A stretch of 64,000 nucleotides of DNA from JBLHZY01 sp047631555 (GTDB lineage: Bacteria; Pseudomonadota; Alphaproteobacteria; Rhodobacterales; Rhodobacteraceae), in contig JBLHZY010000001.1 of assembly GCA_047631555.1 (NCBI GenBank), forward strand, positions 558,001-622,000, given 5' to 3'. Of the stretch, positions 7,783 through 18,000 are shown one piece after another. Within the stretch, counting starts at the first letter, position 1; each line of letters opens with the position of its first letter. The translations under genes and the position numbers were made by a program. The notes beneath the pieces are model-generated. The model saw only the letters and a list, made by a program, of their open reading frames with translations, did no database searches and was not told the origin of the DNA.

Positions 7783-8756
7783 GACGCCACCCTCGCGCTT
7801 GAATTCAGCGGGTAGAAACACCGCGCATGGCCAAGATCAGCCCTCAAAGCGGGCGGTATTTCGGCTTTGCATTTTGCATTGGCAAACTGGCAGCGAGGCG
7901 AGAAGAGGCAGCCCGAGGGGCGATCAAACTGGCCCGGTACAACGCCGGGAATTGTTGGCAAACGCTTTTGCGTGGCGCGCTCTGGCAATGCATCCAAAAG
8001 CGCCGACGTATAGGGATGATGCGGCGTTTCAAACAGCGCAACAACGGGCTGTTCTTCGATTTTTTGCCCCGCATATTGAACGCTGACCCGCTCGGCCGTC
8101 TCTGCGACCACGCCCATATCATGGGTAATCAGCACCAGCCCCATGCCTGTTTCTTTGCGCAAATTTGCAAGTAAATCAAGGATTTGCGCTTGAATGGTTA
8201 CATCCAATGCGGTTGTCGGCTCATCCGCGATCAAAAGTTTGGGCCGGCAGGCGATGGCCATGGCGATCATCACGCGCTGGTTCATCCCGCCCGACATTTG
8301 GTGCGGAAAGGCCGAGAGGCGTTTTTCCGGATCCGGGATGCCGACTTGCTCAAACAGCTCGATGGCGCGGGCCTGCCTTTCGCGCCGCCCCATTCCAAGA
8401 TGAACGCGCAAAGCCTCGCGAATTTGCCACCCAACTGTAAAGCAGGGGTTGAGCGAGGACATCGGCTCTTGAAAGATCATCGCAAGGTCATTGCCGACAA
8501 TTCTGCGCCGGGCTTTGGGCGTCATTGTCAGCAAATCCTGCCCGTCAAATATCATCTCGTCGGCCGTTACCGTCGCGGTCCAAGGCAGCAAGCCCATCAC
8601 CGCAAGCATCGAGACGGATTTCCCCGATCCGCTTTCGCCGACGATGGCAAGGATTTCGCCGTCGTTTACATCCTGATCAACGCCGTCCACAGCGCGAAAT
8701 TGGCCTGTGGCCGTGGCAAAATCGACGCTGAGATTTCTGATGCGCAAGAGGGTCAT
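7779..8756 (-). CDS. dppD: Dipeptide/oligopeptide ABC transporter ATP-binding protein (DppD/OppD)
   Basis: The 325-residue nucleotide-binding subunit has Walker A GESGSGKS, the signature SGGMNQR, Walker B LLIADEPTTALD and the C-terminal peptide-transporter domain with conserved cysteines (GCLFSPRCQFANAKC). It pairs with DppF to drive the DppB/DppC permease. The gene starts 4 bases after dppC ends and overlaps dppF by 4 bases, so all are co-transcribed and translationally coupled. Confidence 0.94.
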   Translation of the reverse strand: MTLLRIRNLSVDFATATGQFRAVDGVDQDVNDGEILAIVGESGSGKSVSMLAVMGLLPWTATVTADEMIFDGQDLLTMTPKARRRIVGNDLAMIFQEPMSSLNPCFTVGWQIREALRVHLGMGRRERQARAIELFEQVGIPDPEKRLSAFPHQMSGGMNQRVMIAMAIACRPKLLIADEPTTALDVTIQAQILDLLANLRKETGMGLVLITHDMGVVAETAERVSVQYAGQKIEEQPVVALFETPHHPYTSALLDALPERATQKRLPTIPGVVPGQFDRPSGCLFSPRCQFANAKCKAEIPPALRADLGHARCFYPLNSSARVAS

Positions 8757-8760
8757 CCGC

Positions 8761-9666
8761 CTAGCTCCGCTTCAGTTTTGGATCGAGCGCGTCGCGCAGC
8801 CCGTCGCCCATCAGATTGATGGCCAGCACAGTGACAAGAATGGCAATGCCCGGAAAAGTAACGACCCACCAGGCGCGCAGGATAAACTCGCGCGCTTCGG
8901 CAAGCATGGTGCCCCATTCCGGCGTTGGCGGCTGCGCGCCCATCCCCAAAAAGCCAAGCGCCGCCGCATCTAAAATGGCCGTAGAAAAGGACAGGGCCGC
9001 TTGGACAATAATCGGCGCGAGGCAATTGGGCAGCACGGTGATAAACATCAGCCGCACAATGCCCGCGCCCGCCACGCGCGCCGAGGTGACATAATCTTTT
9101 TGCCGCTCAGAGAGCACGCTTGCCCGCGTCAGGCGCACATAGTGAGGTTGCAAAACGATGGCGATGGCGATCATTGCATTGGTGAGTGACGGCCCAAGGA
9201 TGGCCACAAGAACCAGCGCCAAAAGCAAGGACGGGAAGGCCAGAACAATATCCATCACCCGCATGATGATGCTGTCGATCCACTTGGGCGCAAAGCCTGC
9301 GATCAGCCCGATCAAAATCCCCCCAGAAGCGGCGATTGTCACAACCACCACCCCCACAAAGAAGGAATAGCGCGCGCCCACAATCAGCCGCGAAAGCATA
9401 TCGCGCCCCAAGGGATCCGTGCCTAGGATATGGGTCCAAGACCCTCCGTCTTGCCAAGCTGGCGGCTGTAAGGTCATCGTTCGAAACTGCGTCGTTGCAT
9501 CATGCGGCGCGATCCACGGCCCGAAAATGGCAAGGATCGCAAAGACCGCAAATATCCAAAGCCCAATCACCGCGCCGCGATTTTCGCGAAAATAGAACCA
9601 GAACTCGCGCAGATGTCCGGGGCGGCTTTCGATCATTTCTGCATCGTTTGAAGGGGCGCTCTTCAT
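8761..9666 (-). CDS. dppC: Dipeptide ABC transporter permease (DppC)
   Basis: The 301-residue inner-membrane protein has a cytoplasmic N-terminus, one early transmembrane helix, then the five-helix BPD_transp_1 domain. The EAA-type coupling loop is seen around AALGFLGMGAQPPTPEWGTML. The N-terminal OppC-type helix before a periplasmic loop is typical of DppC/OppC. It forms the translocation path with DppB. It starts one base after dppB ends. Confidence 0.93.
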   Translation of the reverse strand: MKSAPSNDAEMIESRPGHLREFWFYFRENRGAVIGLWIFAVFAILAIFGPWIAPHDATTQFRTMTLQPPAWQDGGSWTHILGTDPLGRDMLSRLIVGARYSFFVGVVVVTIAASGGILIGLIAGFAPKWIDSIIMRVMDIVLAFPSLLLALVLVAILGPSLTNAMIAIAIVLQPHYVRLTRASVLSERQKDYVTSARVAGAGIVRLMFITVLPNCLAPIIVQAALSFSTAILDAAALGFLGMGAQPPTPEWGTMLAEAREFILRAWWVVTFPGIAILVTVLAINLMGDGLRDALDPKLKRS

Positions 9667-9667
9667 C

Positions 9668-10675
9668 CTATCGCTTCCTGATCTTGGGGTTGATCACGCC
9701 GTAAAGCATATCGACCGTTAGGTTCACCACCATGACCATCACCGCAATCAGCAACAGCCCGCCCTGAACAACCGGATAGTCGCGCCGAAAAATGCTATCG
9801 ACCATCCATTTGCCGATGCCCGGCCAGCTAAAGATCGTCTCGGTCAGGATGGCGCCCGCAAGCAGCGTGCCAACCGAGAGACCGATCACTGTGATCACCG
9901 GGATCAACGCATTGCGCAGCGCATGAATGCCATTGATCCGCCAAGGCGACATGCCCTTGGCGCGCGTGGTGCGGATGTAATCTTCGCCCAAGACCTCAAG
10001 CATCGCCGAGCGGGTTTGGCGCGCAATCACCGCCAGCGGGATCGTCCCAAGAACGATCGTCGGCAAGATCAGGTGACGCACCGCAGAGATAAACGCGCCC
10101 TTTTGGCCAGAGGCGAGGCTGTCGATAATCATAAAGCCGGTCGGATCAGGGAAATAATACAGCAGGTCAATGCGCCCTGAAACCGGCGTCCATTGCAGAT
10201 TGCCAGAGAACACAATGATCAGCAGCAGCGCCCACCAAAAGATCGGCATTGAATATCCGATCAAGGCTGTAGACATCAGCGCGCGATCAAAAAACTTGCC
10301 CCGGTTTACCGCCGCGATAACCCCCGCAGGCAGCCCAAGCGCCACAGCAAAAATCATCGCAAAAAACGACAGCTCAAGCGTTGCCGGAAACAGCGTAAAG
10401 AATTCGTCCCAGACCGGGCGTTTGGTCACAAAGGAGGTGCCCAGATCGCCCTGCAAAACGCCTGTCAGATATTCCCAAAACTGCACATAGATCGGGCGGT
10501 CATAGCCAAATTGCGCCGCCAATTCAGCATAGCGTTCGTCCGAAATGCCGCGCTCGCCTGCCATAACCTGAATAGGATCGCCGGGCAGCGCGCGAATAAA
10601 GCTAAACGAGATCAGCGTGACCCCGATGAAGGTCGGAATGAAGGTAAGCAGGCGGCCCAGAACATAGTTCAGCAT
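9668..10675 (-). CDS. dppB: Dipeptide ABC transporter permease (DppB)
   Basis: The 335-residue membrane protein begins with the typical DppB N-terminus (LGRLLTFIPTFIGVTLISF), then RALPGDP and a periplasmic stretch, followed by five transmembrane helices with the coupling loop ILTETIFSWPGIGKW. It follows the binding-protein gene after a 274-base gap that contains a hairpin. This arrangement usually lets the binding protein be made in excess over the membrane subunits. Confidence 0.93.
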   Translation of the reverse strand: MLNYVLGRLLTFIPTFIGVTLISFSFIRALPGDPIQVMAGERGISDERYAELAAQFGYDRPIYVQFWEYLTGVLQGDLGTSFVTKRPVWDEFFTLFPATLELSFFAMIFAVALGLPAGVIAAVNRGKFFDRALMSTALIGYSMPIFWWALLLIIVFSGNLQWTPVSGRIDLLYYFPDPTGFMIIDSLASGQKGAFISAVRHLILPTIVLGTIPLAVIARQTRSAMLEVLGEDYIRTTRAKGMSPWRINGIHALRNALIPVITVIGLSVGTLLAGAILTETIFSWPGIGKWMVDSIFRRDYPVVQGGLLLIAVMVMVVNLTVDMLYGVINPKIRKR

Positions 10676-10904
10676 GGCTTCACCACCGCGATTTCGCAGG
10701 GATTGCTCAGAAGATGAAAGCCAGTGTCCGAAAGCCGCGCATCAATCCCAAGGTCAGAGCCATCGCACAGCACAGAGCCATCGCGCAAGGCCGGCCCATT
10801 TGCGCGCCCAAATCCGCTCAAAACGGGCAATGCCCAAGGGGCGGAGCGGCGATGTTGTGATCTCAGGGACATTAATGATGCGCCTTGGCTTGTCGAAAAT
10901 AAGA

Positions 10905-10933
10905 AAGGGGCGGCGCATTCCACGCCACCCCTT
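10905..10933 (-). terminator. Hairpin between dppA and dppB
   Basis: The arms AAGGGGCGGCG (10905-10915) and CGCCACCCCTT (10923-10933) form an 11-bp stem with one mismatch. On the leftward transcript they are followed by TCTTATTTT. It lies 17 bases past the dppA stop. It may terminate part of the transcripts or protect the dppA 3' end. The remaining roughly 230 bases to dppB hold no gene I can support. Confidence 0.55.
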
Positions 10934-10949
10934 GATGTTTTGCATTCAC

Positions 10950-12539
10950 TTATTGTGAAAGGCCGACTTGGTTGAAGATATGGCCACCAAGCGGGTGCAC
11001 CACATAGCCTTCAACTTCGGGGCGCATGGTCATGTAAACGACCGAATGCGCAATCGTGGCCCATGGCGCTTGATCCTTGAAGATGACTTGCGCCTCTTCA
11101 TAAAGCTTGGCGCGCTCTGCCTGTGTTGGCAGAACTTTGGCCTTCTGGATCAATGCGTCAAATTCCGGGTTACACCACTGCGCACGGTTGGATTTCTCAA
11201 CACCATCACAGCCGAGCAGCACGGCCAGAAAGTTATCGGGATCGCCATTGTCGCCGGTCCATCCAAGCAAAACAGCGCCGTCGCGATCAATCGCTTTGGA
11301 GCGCTCAAGATACTCGCCCCACTCATAAGAGACGATTTCCACATCCACACCGATTTTGGAGAAGTCTTCCTGCATCAGCTCGGCCATGCGGCGCGCATTG
11401 GGGTTGTAGGGGCGCTGAACGGGCATCGCCCAGATTTTCAACGACAGATCGCTCACGCCTTCAGCTGCAAGCGCCGCTTTGGCCGCTTCTGGATCATAGC
11501 TGTCGTCCGCAACGGCATTGTTATAGGACCACATGGTTGGCGGGATCGGGTTTTTGGCAATCTGGCCAGAGCCTTGGAACACAACGTCGATGATCGCTTG
11601 TTTGTCGATCGCCATGTTGAGCGCCTTGCGCACCTTGGGATTGTCGTAGGGCGCGACTTGGGTGTTATAGGCCAAGTAACCGACGTTCAGGCCTTCTTGC
11701 TCCATCACCACAATGTCGCTGGCGTCTTGCATCGCCTTGACGTCGGCAGGGTTTGGATAGGCCATGACATGGCATTCGCCGGCTTGAACCTTTTGATAAC
11801 GCACAGAGGCATCAGGTGTGATCGCAAAGATAAGCGCTTCAACCTTGGCCTTATTGCCCCAGTAGTCGTCATTGCGCAGATAGCGGATCACCGCATCTTT
11901 TTGATAGGCTTGGAAGGCAAACGGGCCTGTGCCAATCGGCGCTTGGTTCAGCATCTCCGGGGTGCCCGCCGCCAGCATCGCATCGGCATATTCCTTGGAG
12001 ACGATAGAGGCGAAATCCATCGCCATATTGGCAATGATTGGCGCTTCTGCACGGGTCAGATTGAAGACAACCGTATAGTCATCAACCTTCTCGATGCTGC
12101 CGATCAGATCGGGCATCGACATGCCGCCGTAATATTCCCAAGTCCCGCCGGACACCTGATTGTAGGGGTTTTCCGCGTTGCCTTGGCGATCAAAGCTGAA
12201 GATCACATCGTCTGCGTTGAAATCGCGCGTTGGGGTGAATTGCGCGTTTGAGTGAAACTTCACCCCTTTGCGCAGCTTGAACGTTACCTTGGTGCCGTCC
12301 TCAGACACGTCCCAGCTTTCAGCCAGGCCCGGAACGGTTTCGGTGGTGCCAACCTTGAATTCCGACAGGCGATTGTAGATCGGATGGCTGGCCGCATCAA
12401 AGGTTGTGCCGGAGGTATAAAGCGCCGGATCAAACCCTTCGGGCGAGCCTTCTGAACAATAGACCAGTGATTGCGCCTGTGCCGACACGCCGAGCGTGCT
12501 GAGCAACAGACCAGTGGCCATAAGCTTCTTGATAGACAT
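10950..12539 (-). CDS. dppA: Peptide ABC transporter substrate-binding protein (DppA-like)
   Basis: The 529-residue periplasmic protein has a Sec signal peptide (about residues 1-22, ending SAQAQ) and the SBP_bac_5 fold. Recognisable family segments are SPEGFDPALYTSGTTFD, LAESWDVSEDGTKVTFKLRKGVKFHS and a long C-terminal lobe with SNRAQWCNPEFDALI. It captures peptides, or possibly another DppA-type ligand, and hands them to DppBC. It is not a lipoprotein, as no lipobox cysteine is present. An AGGAG site lies 9 bases before the ATG. It is the promoter-proximal transporter gene; the XRE-cupin regulator gene lies 71 bases upstream in the same direction. Confidence 0.94.
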   Translation of the reverse strand: MSIKKLMATGLLLSTLGVSAQAQSLVYCSEGSPEGFDPALYTSGTTFDAASHPIYNRLSEFKVGTTETVPGLAESWDVSEDGTKVTFKLRKGVKFHSNAQFTPTRDFNADDVIFSFDRQGNAENPYNQVSGGTWEYYGGMSMPDLIGSIEKVDDYTVVFNLTRAEAPIIANMAMDFASIVSKEYADAMLAAGTPEMLNQAPIGTGPFAFQAYQKDAVIRYLRNDDYWGNKAKVEALIFAITPDASVRYQKVQAGECHVMAYPNPADVKAMQDASDIVVMEQEGLNVGYLAYNTQVAPYDNPKVRKALNMAIDKQAIIDVVFQGSGQIAKNPIPPTMWSYNNAVADDSYDPEAAKAALAAEGVSDLSLKIWAMPVQRPYNPNARRMAELMQEDFSKIGVDVEIVSYEWGEYLERSKAIDRDGAVLLGWTGDNGDPDNFLAVLLGCDGVEKSNRAQWCNPEFDALIQKAKVLPTQAERAKLYEEAQVIFKDQAPWATIAHSVVYMTMRPEVEGYVVHPLGGHIFNQVGLSQ

Positions 12540-12610
12540 CAGATGTTTCTCCTTGTTGACGAGTTTTTACTATTTGGCGGTTTCTTGAGCCCGCCTATTT
12601 CACGTTAATT

Positions 12611-13261
12611 TCAACGCCTGAGTGGTAACATTTCGCGCACATTGTCCGAGCGCTTGACCTCAGCTTGTCCGATCTCGCCGGACTTATCGTATTCCATGCG
12701 ACCGACCCAAAGAATGCGGGCCTGCTTCTGGGTTTTATTGGACCAGCAATGCGGGGTGGTGCCAAGATAATGCAGGCTGTCACCTGCGGTCATCAGATAT
12801 TCCCGCTCGCCGACCATCTGCGAAATTTCGCCCTCGAGGATATAGATGATCTCCTCGCCGACGTGGGTCACGACCTCTGAGGCATAGCCGGGCGGCACAT
12901 TCATCACATAGGATGTCAGCTCATGCCCGGTGCGCTCAGCGCCGATCTGCTCATACTCAATGGAAGATCCGGCAACGGCAAATTTTGGCCGCGCAACGCC
13001 GCGTGTCAGGCTATCAACCGCGCGCGGTGTGCGCACGAAATAGTCGGCCTCAACCTCAAGTGCGGAAGCAATCTGGTTCAACGTGCCCAACGTCGGCGTC
13101 GCATTCCCGCGCTCAACCTGGCTCAGATAGCCAAGCGAAACGCCAGAGGCGGCCGAAAGCTGCTGCAATGTCATCGACAAACGGTGCCGCTGCGCACGCA
13201 TCCTTGTGCCCAAACCATTGGTTTCCAGCGGCGCTTGCGCCTGTGTATTTGTATTCGACAA
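12611..13261 (-). CDS. XRE-family regulator with C-terminal cupin domain
   Basis: The protein has an N-terminal helix-turn-helix (LGTRMRAQRHRLSMTLQQL through GNATPTLGTL) and a cupin sensor domain (HVGEEIIYILEGEIS, AGDSLHYLGTTPHCW). Proteins of this PuuR-like plan often control amino-acid, polyamine or peptide uptake, and the dpp operon directly downstream is the obvious target. I take the TTG at 13261 as the start (216 residues) because GGGGG lies 5 bases upstream and the protein then begins just before the DNA-binding domain. An ATG at 13306 is the alternative. Two direct copies of ATTCGACAA and a 13-nt palindrome lie just upstream and could be autoregulatory sites. Confidence 0.88.
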   Translation of the reverse strand: MSNTNTQAQAPLETNGLGTRMRAQRHRLSMTLQQLSAASGVSLGYLSQVERGNATPTLGTLNQIASALEVEADYFVRTPRAVDSLTRGVARPKFAVAGSSIEYEQIGAERTGHELTSYVMNVPPGYASEVVTHVGEEIIYILEGEISQMVGEREYLMTAGDSLHYLGTTPHCWSNKTQKQARILWVGRMEYDKSGEIGQAEVKRSDNVREMLPLRR

Positions 13262-13286
13262 ATGATCCCCCGAGGATGCAATTCGA

Positions 13287-13299
13287 CAAGACTGTCTTG
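13287..13299. promoter_or_regulatory. 13-nt palindrome upstream of the XRE-cupin gene
   Basis: CAAGAC-T-GTCTTG is a perfect inverted repeat 26 bases upstream of the TTG start of the XRE-cupin gene. It overlaps the second copy of a direct repeat ATTCGACAA (13253-13261 and 13281-13289). The position suits an autoregulatory operator. If translation instead starts at the ATG at 13306, the palindrome would be coding. Confidence 0.4.
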
Positions 13300-13488
13300 C
13301 AATCATGTTAGCGTCAACAATAATAATTATTCTGACAGAACAATTTCGCCGCCCATCAGAGAAAACCGCAAAAACGCCGGGCAAAGAGGCTTTTGATCGC
13401 GGCCCTTTGCAATGGCCAAAAGTTTTGCCAGACCCGCGCAAAACACAGTCCAGCCGTGGCCGCATTGGAATTTCGGGACTTTTAGGCG

Positions 13489-14700
13489 CTATCTCATCGC
13501 TTGAATTTGCGCGCTATCATCGCGATTGGACAGACCAAGCAAAAGCAGCGCGCCCACAGCAGCAGCGAAAAACGCAGCGGCAAAATATAAGGTCGACCCA
13601 TCGTAAAACATACTGAAAACGCTCGAAAAAAGCGCCGCCACGAGGCTTGAGCCAGAGGCAATGAGCGCCGCGCCAAGGCCGGCAAGCTGCGCCAAAGAAC
13701 GCATCGCCATCGCGTTGAGATTGCCAAACAAAACCCCGATGGCAAAGAAACCTGCAAAACCTTGCAGCATGAAGAGGCCAAGCGGCGGTCGGCCTGCCCA
13801 GATTAGCGCCGCGACAAGCATCGCCCCCCCAACAAGCGCCATGCCGATGAGCGCGCTTTGCACCATCCGCTCCATCCCAAACCGAAGCACAAACCCTGCG
13901 TTGAAATAGGATGCGATGCCGACCCCCGCCGCCAGAATTGCGAAATACATTGGGAACAATTCCCGTATCTCAAAGGCGTCGGAAAATAGCTGCGCAGCCG
14001 TGCTCAAATAAAGCAGTTGCGCCCCAAAAACCAATCCCGTCGCTGTGATTAAAAGCGAGACCCGGCGATTGCCCAAAATGCGCATTCCGTTGCCAAGCAA
14101 AAGCCGGGGTTGAAAGGCGATGCGGTTCATCGCAAGGAGCGTTTCTGGCTGTCGCTTAATCAGCCACAAAGCAACCCCCATTGCGATCATAAGGTAGGCC
14201 ACAAACAAGCCGCGCCACCCGCCAACTGCGATGACGCCTTGACCAAGCAGGGGGGCAAGCATTGGCACAAAGACTAAAAGCGCAAACATGAAGGACATGA
14301 CCCGCGCCATCATATCCCCCTCAAATTGATCGCGGATCATCGCGCGTGTCGCGATCTTGGGTCCAGCAACCCCTACGCCTTGCAAAATCCTGCCAAAAAC
14401 AAGCACTTCAAGCGTTCCGGCAGCCATCGCGATCAAGGTGCCAGCTGAGTAGAGAGCTAAGCCAAGCAGAAGCACCTTTTTGCGACCAATGGCATCCGAC
14501 AGCGGCCCCAAAGCCAGCTCGCCAAATGCCATTCCGACGACGAAAAGGGTGATCAAATGGCGGGCCGCAAAGCGCGAGGAATTTGCCATCTGCGCGTCGA
14601 TCATCCGCAGCCCGGGCAAGAGCGCATCAATGCTCATTGCTGTGAGCGAGGTCAGCAACGCATAGAGCACAAGCTGCTCCCGAGAGATGGAGGATGTCAT
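13489..14700 (-). CDS. MFS multidrug efflux transporter, Bcr/CflA type
   Basis: The 403-residue protein has about 12 transmembrane helices. It shows family features of drug:proton antiporter-1 transporters: an early ALLTSLTAMSIDALLPGL segment, motif A-like GPLSDAIGRKKVLLLG between helices 2 and 3, and motif C-like VAGPKIATRAMIRDQF. It probably exports drugs or small metabolites across the inner membrane. It stands alone, without a partner adaptor or outer-membrane gene. The 227 bases between its stop and the XRE-cupin start contain the operator-like repeats described there and an A/T-rich stretch (AATAATTATT near 13318). Confidence 0.88.
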   Translation of the reverse strand: MTSSISREQLVLYALLTSLTAMSIDALLPGLRMIDAQMANSSRFAARHLITLFVVGMAFGELALGPLSDAIGRKKVLLLGLALYSAGTLIAMAAGTLEVLVFGRILQGVGVAGPKIATRAMIRDQFEGDMMARVMSFMFALLVFVPMLAPLLGQGVIAVGGWRGLFVAYLMIAMGVALWLIKRQPETLLAMNRIAFQPRLLLGNGMRILGNRRVSLLITATGLVFGAQLLYLSTAAQLFSDAFEIRELFPMYFAILAAGVGIASYFNAGFVLRFGMERMVQSALIGMALVGGAMLVAALIWAGRPPLGLFMLQGFAGFFAIGVLFGNLNAMAMRSLAQLAGLGAALIASGSSLVAALFSSVFSMFYDGSTLYFAAAFFAAAVGALLLLGLSNRDDSAQIQAMR

Positions 14701-15025
14701 TGAAAACCCATTGCGCTTTGATCCGCTTTGATCCGCTGTGGGCAGCCTAATGCAGCGTTGTGCGAAAGAATAGGTGCCTGATTAGGGCGATTTCGGGCGC
14801 AAGAAAGGGGCAGGGCGCGCCAAATATTTCAGCGGGCATAGGCTCGGCGCGCGCGGCCCGTCAGGCGTTGGGGATCAGGCGGGGCAGGGGCCTGAGGCGG
14901 GCGGATTGAAGTTATTTTTCTGACTTAAACGAATCTTCACGCTTGAGCGGCATTTTCCTGCTTAGCAACGCGGTCGAGAGGAGGCAAAATGCCTGTTTTC
15001 TGCCCTCAAAGTGAGATTTTGGAAT
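14701..15025. other. Intergenic region between MFS and MCP genes
   Basis: This region separates two divergent genes. It contains a short direct repeat (CGCTTTGATC twice in tandem near 14714-14733), a G/C-rich middle part and, at its right end, a strong ribosome-binding site with a 14-codon leader frame (14989-15033). I could not identify a convincing sigma-28 or sigma-70 promoter by eye. Confidence 0.6.
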
Positions 15026-15033
15026 ATGTTTAA
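14989..15033 (+). CDS. Putative 14-residue leader peptide overlapping the MCP start
   Basis: An ATG at 14989 is preceded by GAGGAGG (14978-14984), the strongest Shine-Dalgarno match near this gene. It opens a frame of 14 codons (MPVFCPQSEILEYV) ending at TAA 15031-15033. The stop lies 3 bases beyond the ATG of the chemoreceptor gene (15026-15028), which is in another frame and has only a weak site of its own (TTTGGA). This looks like translational coupling through a short leader. It could be chance, since the peptide itself has no recognisable feature. Confidence 0.4.
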   Translation: MPVFCPQSEILEYV

Positions 15034-18000
15034 GCGGATTAAACTGGCGATCAAACTGCCAGCAATCATGATCTTTCTAACGGCAGCGGCCCTCACCATC
15101 TCTAGTTTTGTCTTCTATAACAACGCTGCGAATTCGCTTCATACAGAATCCGAGAAGCTTCTCCAAACCGTCGAAGACGCGCGCACCGCGGAAATTCTTG
15201 GCTGGGAAGAGAACCTGCGCGGAACGCTGATGGCGCAGACATTATCCTCAACCGTAACAGACGCGTTGCGCGGCTTTACACAGATGTTCGCTGGGATTGA
15301 GGGCGATCCGGTTGCCACGTTGCACAAATCCTGGATTACCGACAATCCCTATCCGCCAAGCGAGCGTAATATGCTCGAAACCTCCGAAGATGGCTCGCCT
15401 TATTCTTACGTGCATTCGGTGTATCATCCCTATTTTCACGCCCTCCAAGTAGAGCTTGGGCTGGTGGATATCTTTCTTTTCGATACAGAAGGAAACGTGA
15501 TTTACACGGTCTTCAAAGAGGTGGATTTCGCGCAAAACCTCCTCACAGGTGAGCTCAAAGAAAGCGGCCTCGGGCGGGTCTATGCAAAAGCCATGGCCCA
15601 GACCACGGAAACATTGGTTTTTGAGGATTTCTCTGTATACGCGCCCTCCAACAACGCGCCAGCAGGCTTCATCGCAACGCCAGTGATCGATTTTTCCGGT
15701 GCTGTGGTTGGCGCCATCGCGTTTCAGCTGCCAATTGACCGTATCGATATGATTATGCAGCGCTCCTCCGGATTGGGCCAATCAGGCGAAGCCTTTCTTG
15801 TTGGCTCGGACCTCTACCTTCGCTCCAATCTTCGTCTCCTCGAGGGCGATGAAGTCTTGAAAATCATGATCCCGACCGAAGCGGTAAAACGCTCAATTTC
15901 CGGGGAAACGGGCGTTCTTGTTGATGATGTTTTGATCGGTGAAGAGGTGATGCAATATCTTGCGGCCTACAGCCCGGTGAACTTCTTTGGCGAAACCTAT
16001 GGGCTCGTCGTCGGCCAGCATATGGGCGAAATTTTGGCGCCGGCGCGCGCCCTAGGAATTAAGTTTCTTTGGCAAGGCGCATTGATGCTCTTGGCCGTTG
16101 CCGCAATCGCCTTGTTGGTCGCGCGCTCGCTCTCCAAACCGCTTACATCGGTAGAAACAGCGATGCGAAAAGTCTCGGATGCCGATTACACTGGATCGGT
16201 CCCAGGAACCAACCGCGGCGACGAAATCGGTGGCATTGCCAATGCGCTCGATGATTTTCGGGTCGCTTTGCAAGACGCAGAGGCGAGCAGACGGGACGGC
16301 CAATTCAAAGGAGCGGCTTTTGAAGGCTCCTCAGCATCCCTGATGATGATCAATCAGGATTTTGAAATCATCTATACCAACTCGGCCGCGAGTGAATTGA
16401 TGAAGCTGCATGAAGAGTCTTTTGCCCGTCATATGGATGGGTTTGATGCAGACCATTTGATTGGCAAAACGATTGATATTTTTCACAAAAATCCCGATCA
16501 GGTGCGCGCGCTCCTTTCCGATCCTGCATCACTTCCGCTGAGTACCGAAATCAAAGTTGATGACGTGTATTTTAGCCTTGATGTGAACTCCGTTTGCAAC
16601 GCAGAAGGCGCGCAAATCGGCTGCGTGATGGAGTGGAAAGACGTAACCCTTCAACGCAAAAACCAAGCCATCATTGAAACGATCAATCGAAATCAGTGCA
16701 AAGCTGAATTTGGCATGGATGGCAAGCTGCGCGAAGCCAACGAAAATTTTGCAGCCACAATCGGGCAATCGGCCGAAGTGCTTGTGGGCAAGTCCCAAAA
16801 CGAATTGTTCAAGTTTGATCCCAATCTGGCGGCCGAACGCGGCGATCTTTGGGAGCGCGTTTCCGCCGGAGAATCCGTTTACGGGCGCTTTGAAATCCGC
16901 CACCAGAACGGTGAAAATTCCATTCTCGATGGTGTTTTCAGCGCGGTTCAAGATTTTACCGGCCGCACTTTCCGTATTATCCTTCTTGGAAATGATGTCA
17001 CCGCCTCGCAACGTGCCCTCCAAGAGGCAGAGACCGCGCGGCGCACAATGCAACAAGCTCAAGACATCGTTGTGGAGTCCTTGCGCAAAGGGCTCAAATC
17101 CCTATCCCAAGGCGATCTCTCAACAAAAATTGCCCAAGAATTTGCGCCGGAATATGAAACCCTTCGCTCAGATTTCAATTCGGCCGTGGGCAATCTTCTG
17201 GAGGCGTTGCGCAGTGTGGTTGAAAACGCCAATTCGATCCGCGGCGAAGCTTTGGAAATATCAAACTCGGCGGATGACCTCTCACGTCGCACCGAACAAC
17301 AAGCGGCGACCCTTGAAGAAACAGCAACCGCTCTTGATCAACTGACAAGTTCTGTACGCTCAGCCTCCGACGGCGCAACACAGGCTTCCGAAATGGTCGC
17401 GTCTGCCAAAACCAACGCCGAGAAAAGCGGCCAAGTCGTGCAAGAGGCCGTAACCGCGATGTCGGAAATTGAAACATCGTCAGGGCAAATTTCCAAAATT
17501 ACGTCTGTCATCGACGATATTGCCTTCCAAACCAACCTACTTGCCTTGAATGCTGGCGTTGAAGCCGCGCGAGCGGGCGAAGCGGGTCGTGGTTTTGCAG
17601 TGGTTGCCTCGGAGGTGCGCGCGCTTGCACAACGATCCTCTGATGCCGCACGCGAAATCAACGAGCTGATTTCTCAATCCGGCGGGCATGTGAAACGCGG
17701 CGTAGATCTCGTTGGGGAAACAGGCGAAGCTCTTCGCGGAATTGTAAGCTCGGTGTCGGAAATCGCGTCCCATGTTTCGGGCATCGCCGTCTCGTCCAAA
17801 GAGCAGGCTTCAGGGCTTGCCGAAATCAACGACGCGGTGAACCAATTGGATGCGGTGACACAGCAAAACGCGGCCATGTTTGAAGAGACAACAGCGGCGA
17901 GCCATTCCCTGACAAGAGAAGCAGAAACGCTCAACGCCACAATGTCGAAATTCATCATCCCAGGCGCCAGTGCGAATGCCCAAAACACGCCTGCAAACGT

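Noticed and set aside
10676..10904. Possible short gene in the dppA-dppB gap (a 30-codon leftward frame with a hydrophobic MALCCAMALTLGL stretch, and longer frames on both strands)
   Set aside because: No ribosome-binding site, no conserved motif, and the hydrophobic stretch comes from a short GCGATGGCTCTG duplication. Kept only as intergenic DNA.
10968..12251. Long open frame (427 codons) on the + strand opposite dppA
   Set aside because: It mirrors the third-position bias of dppA and shows no domain. The dppA product is complete and typical.
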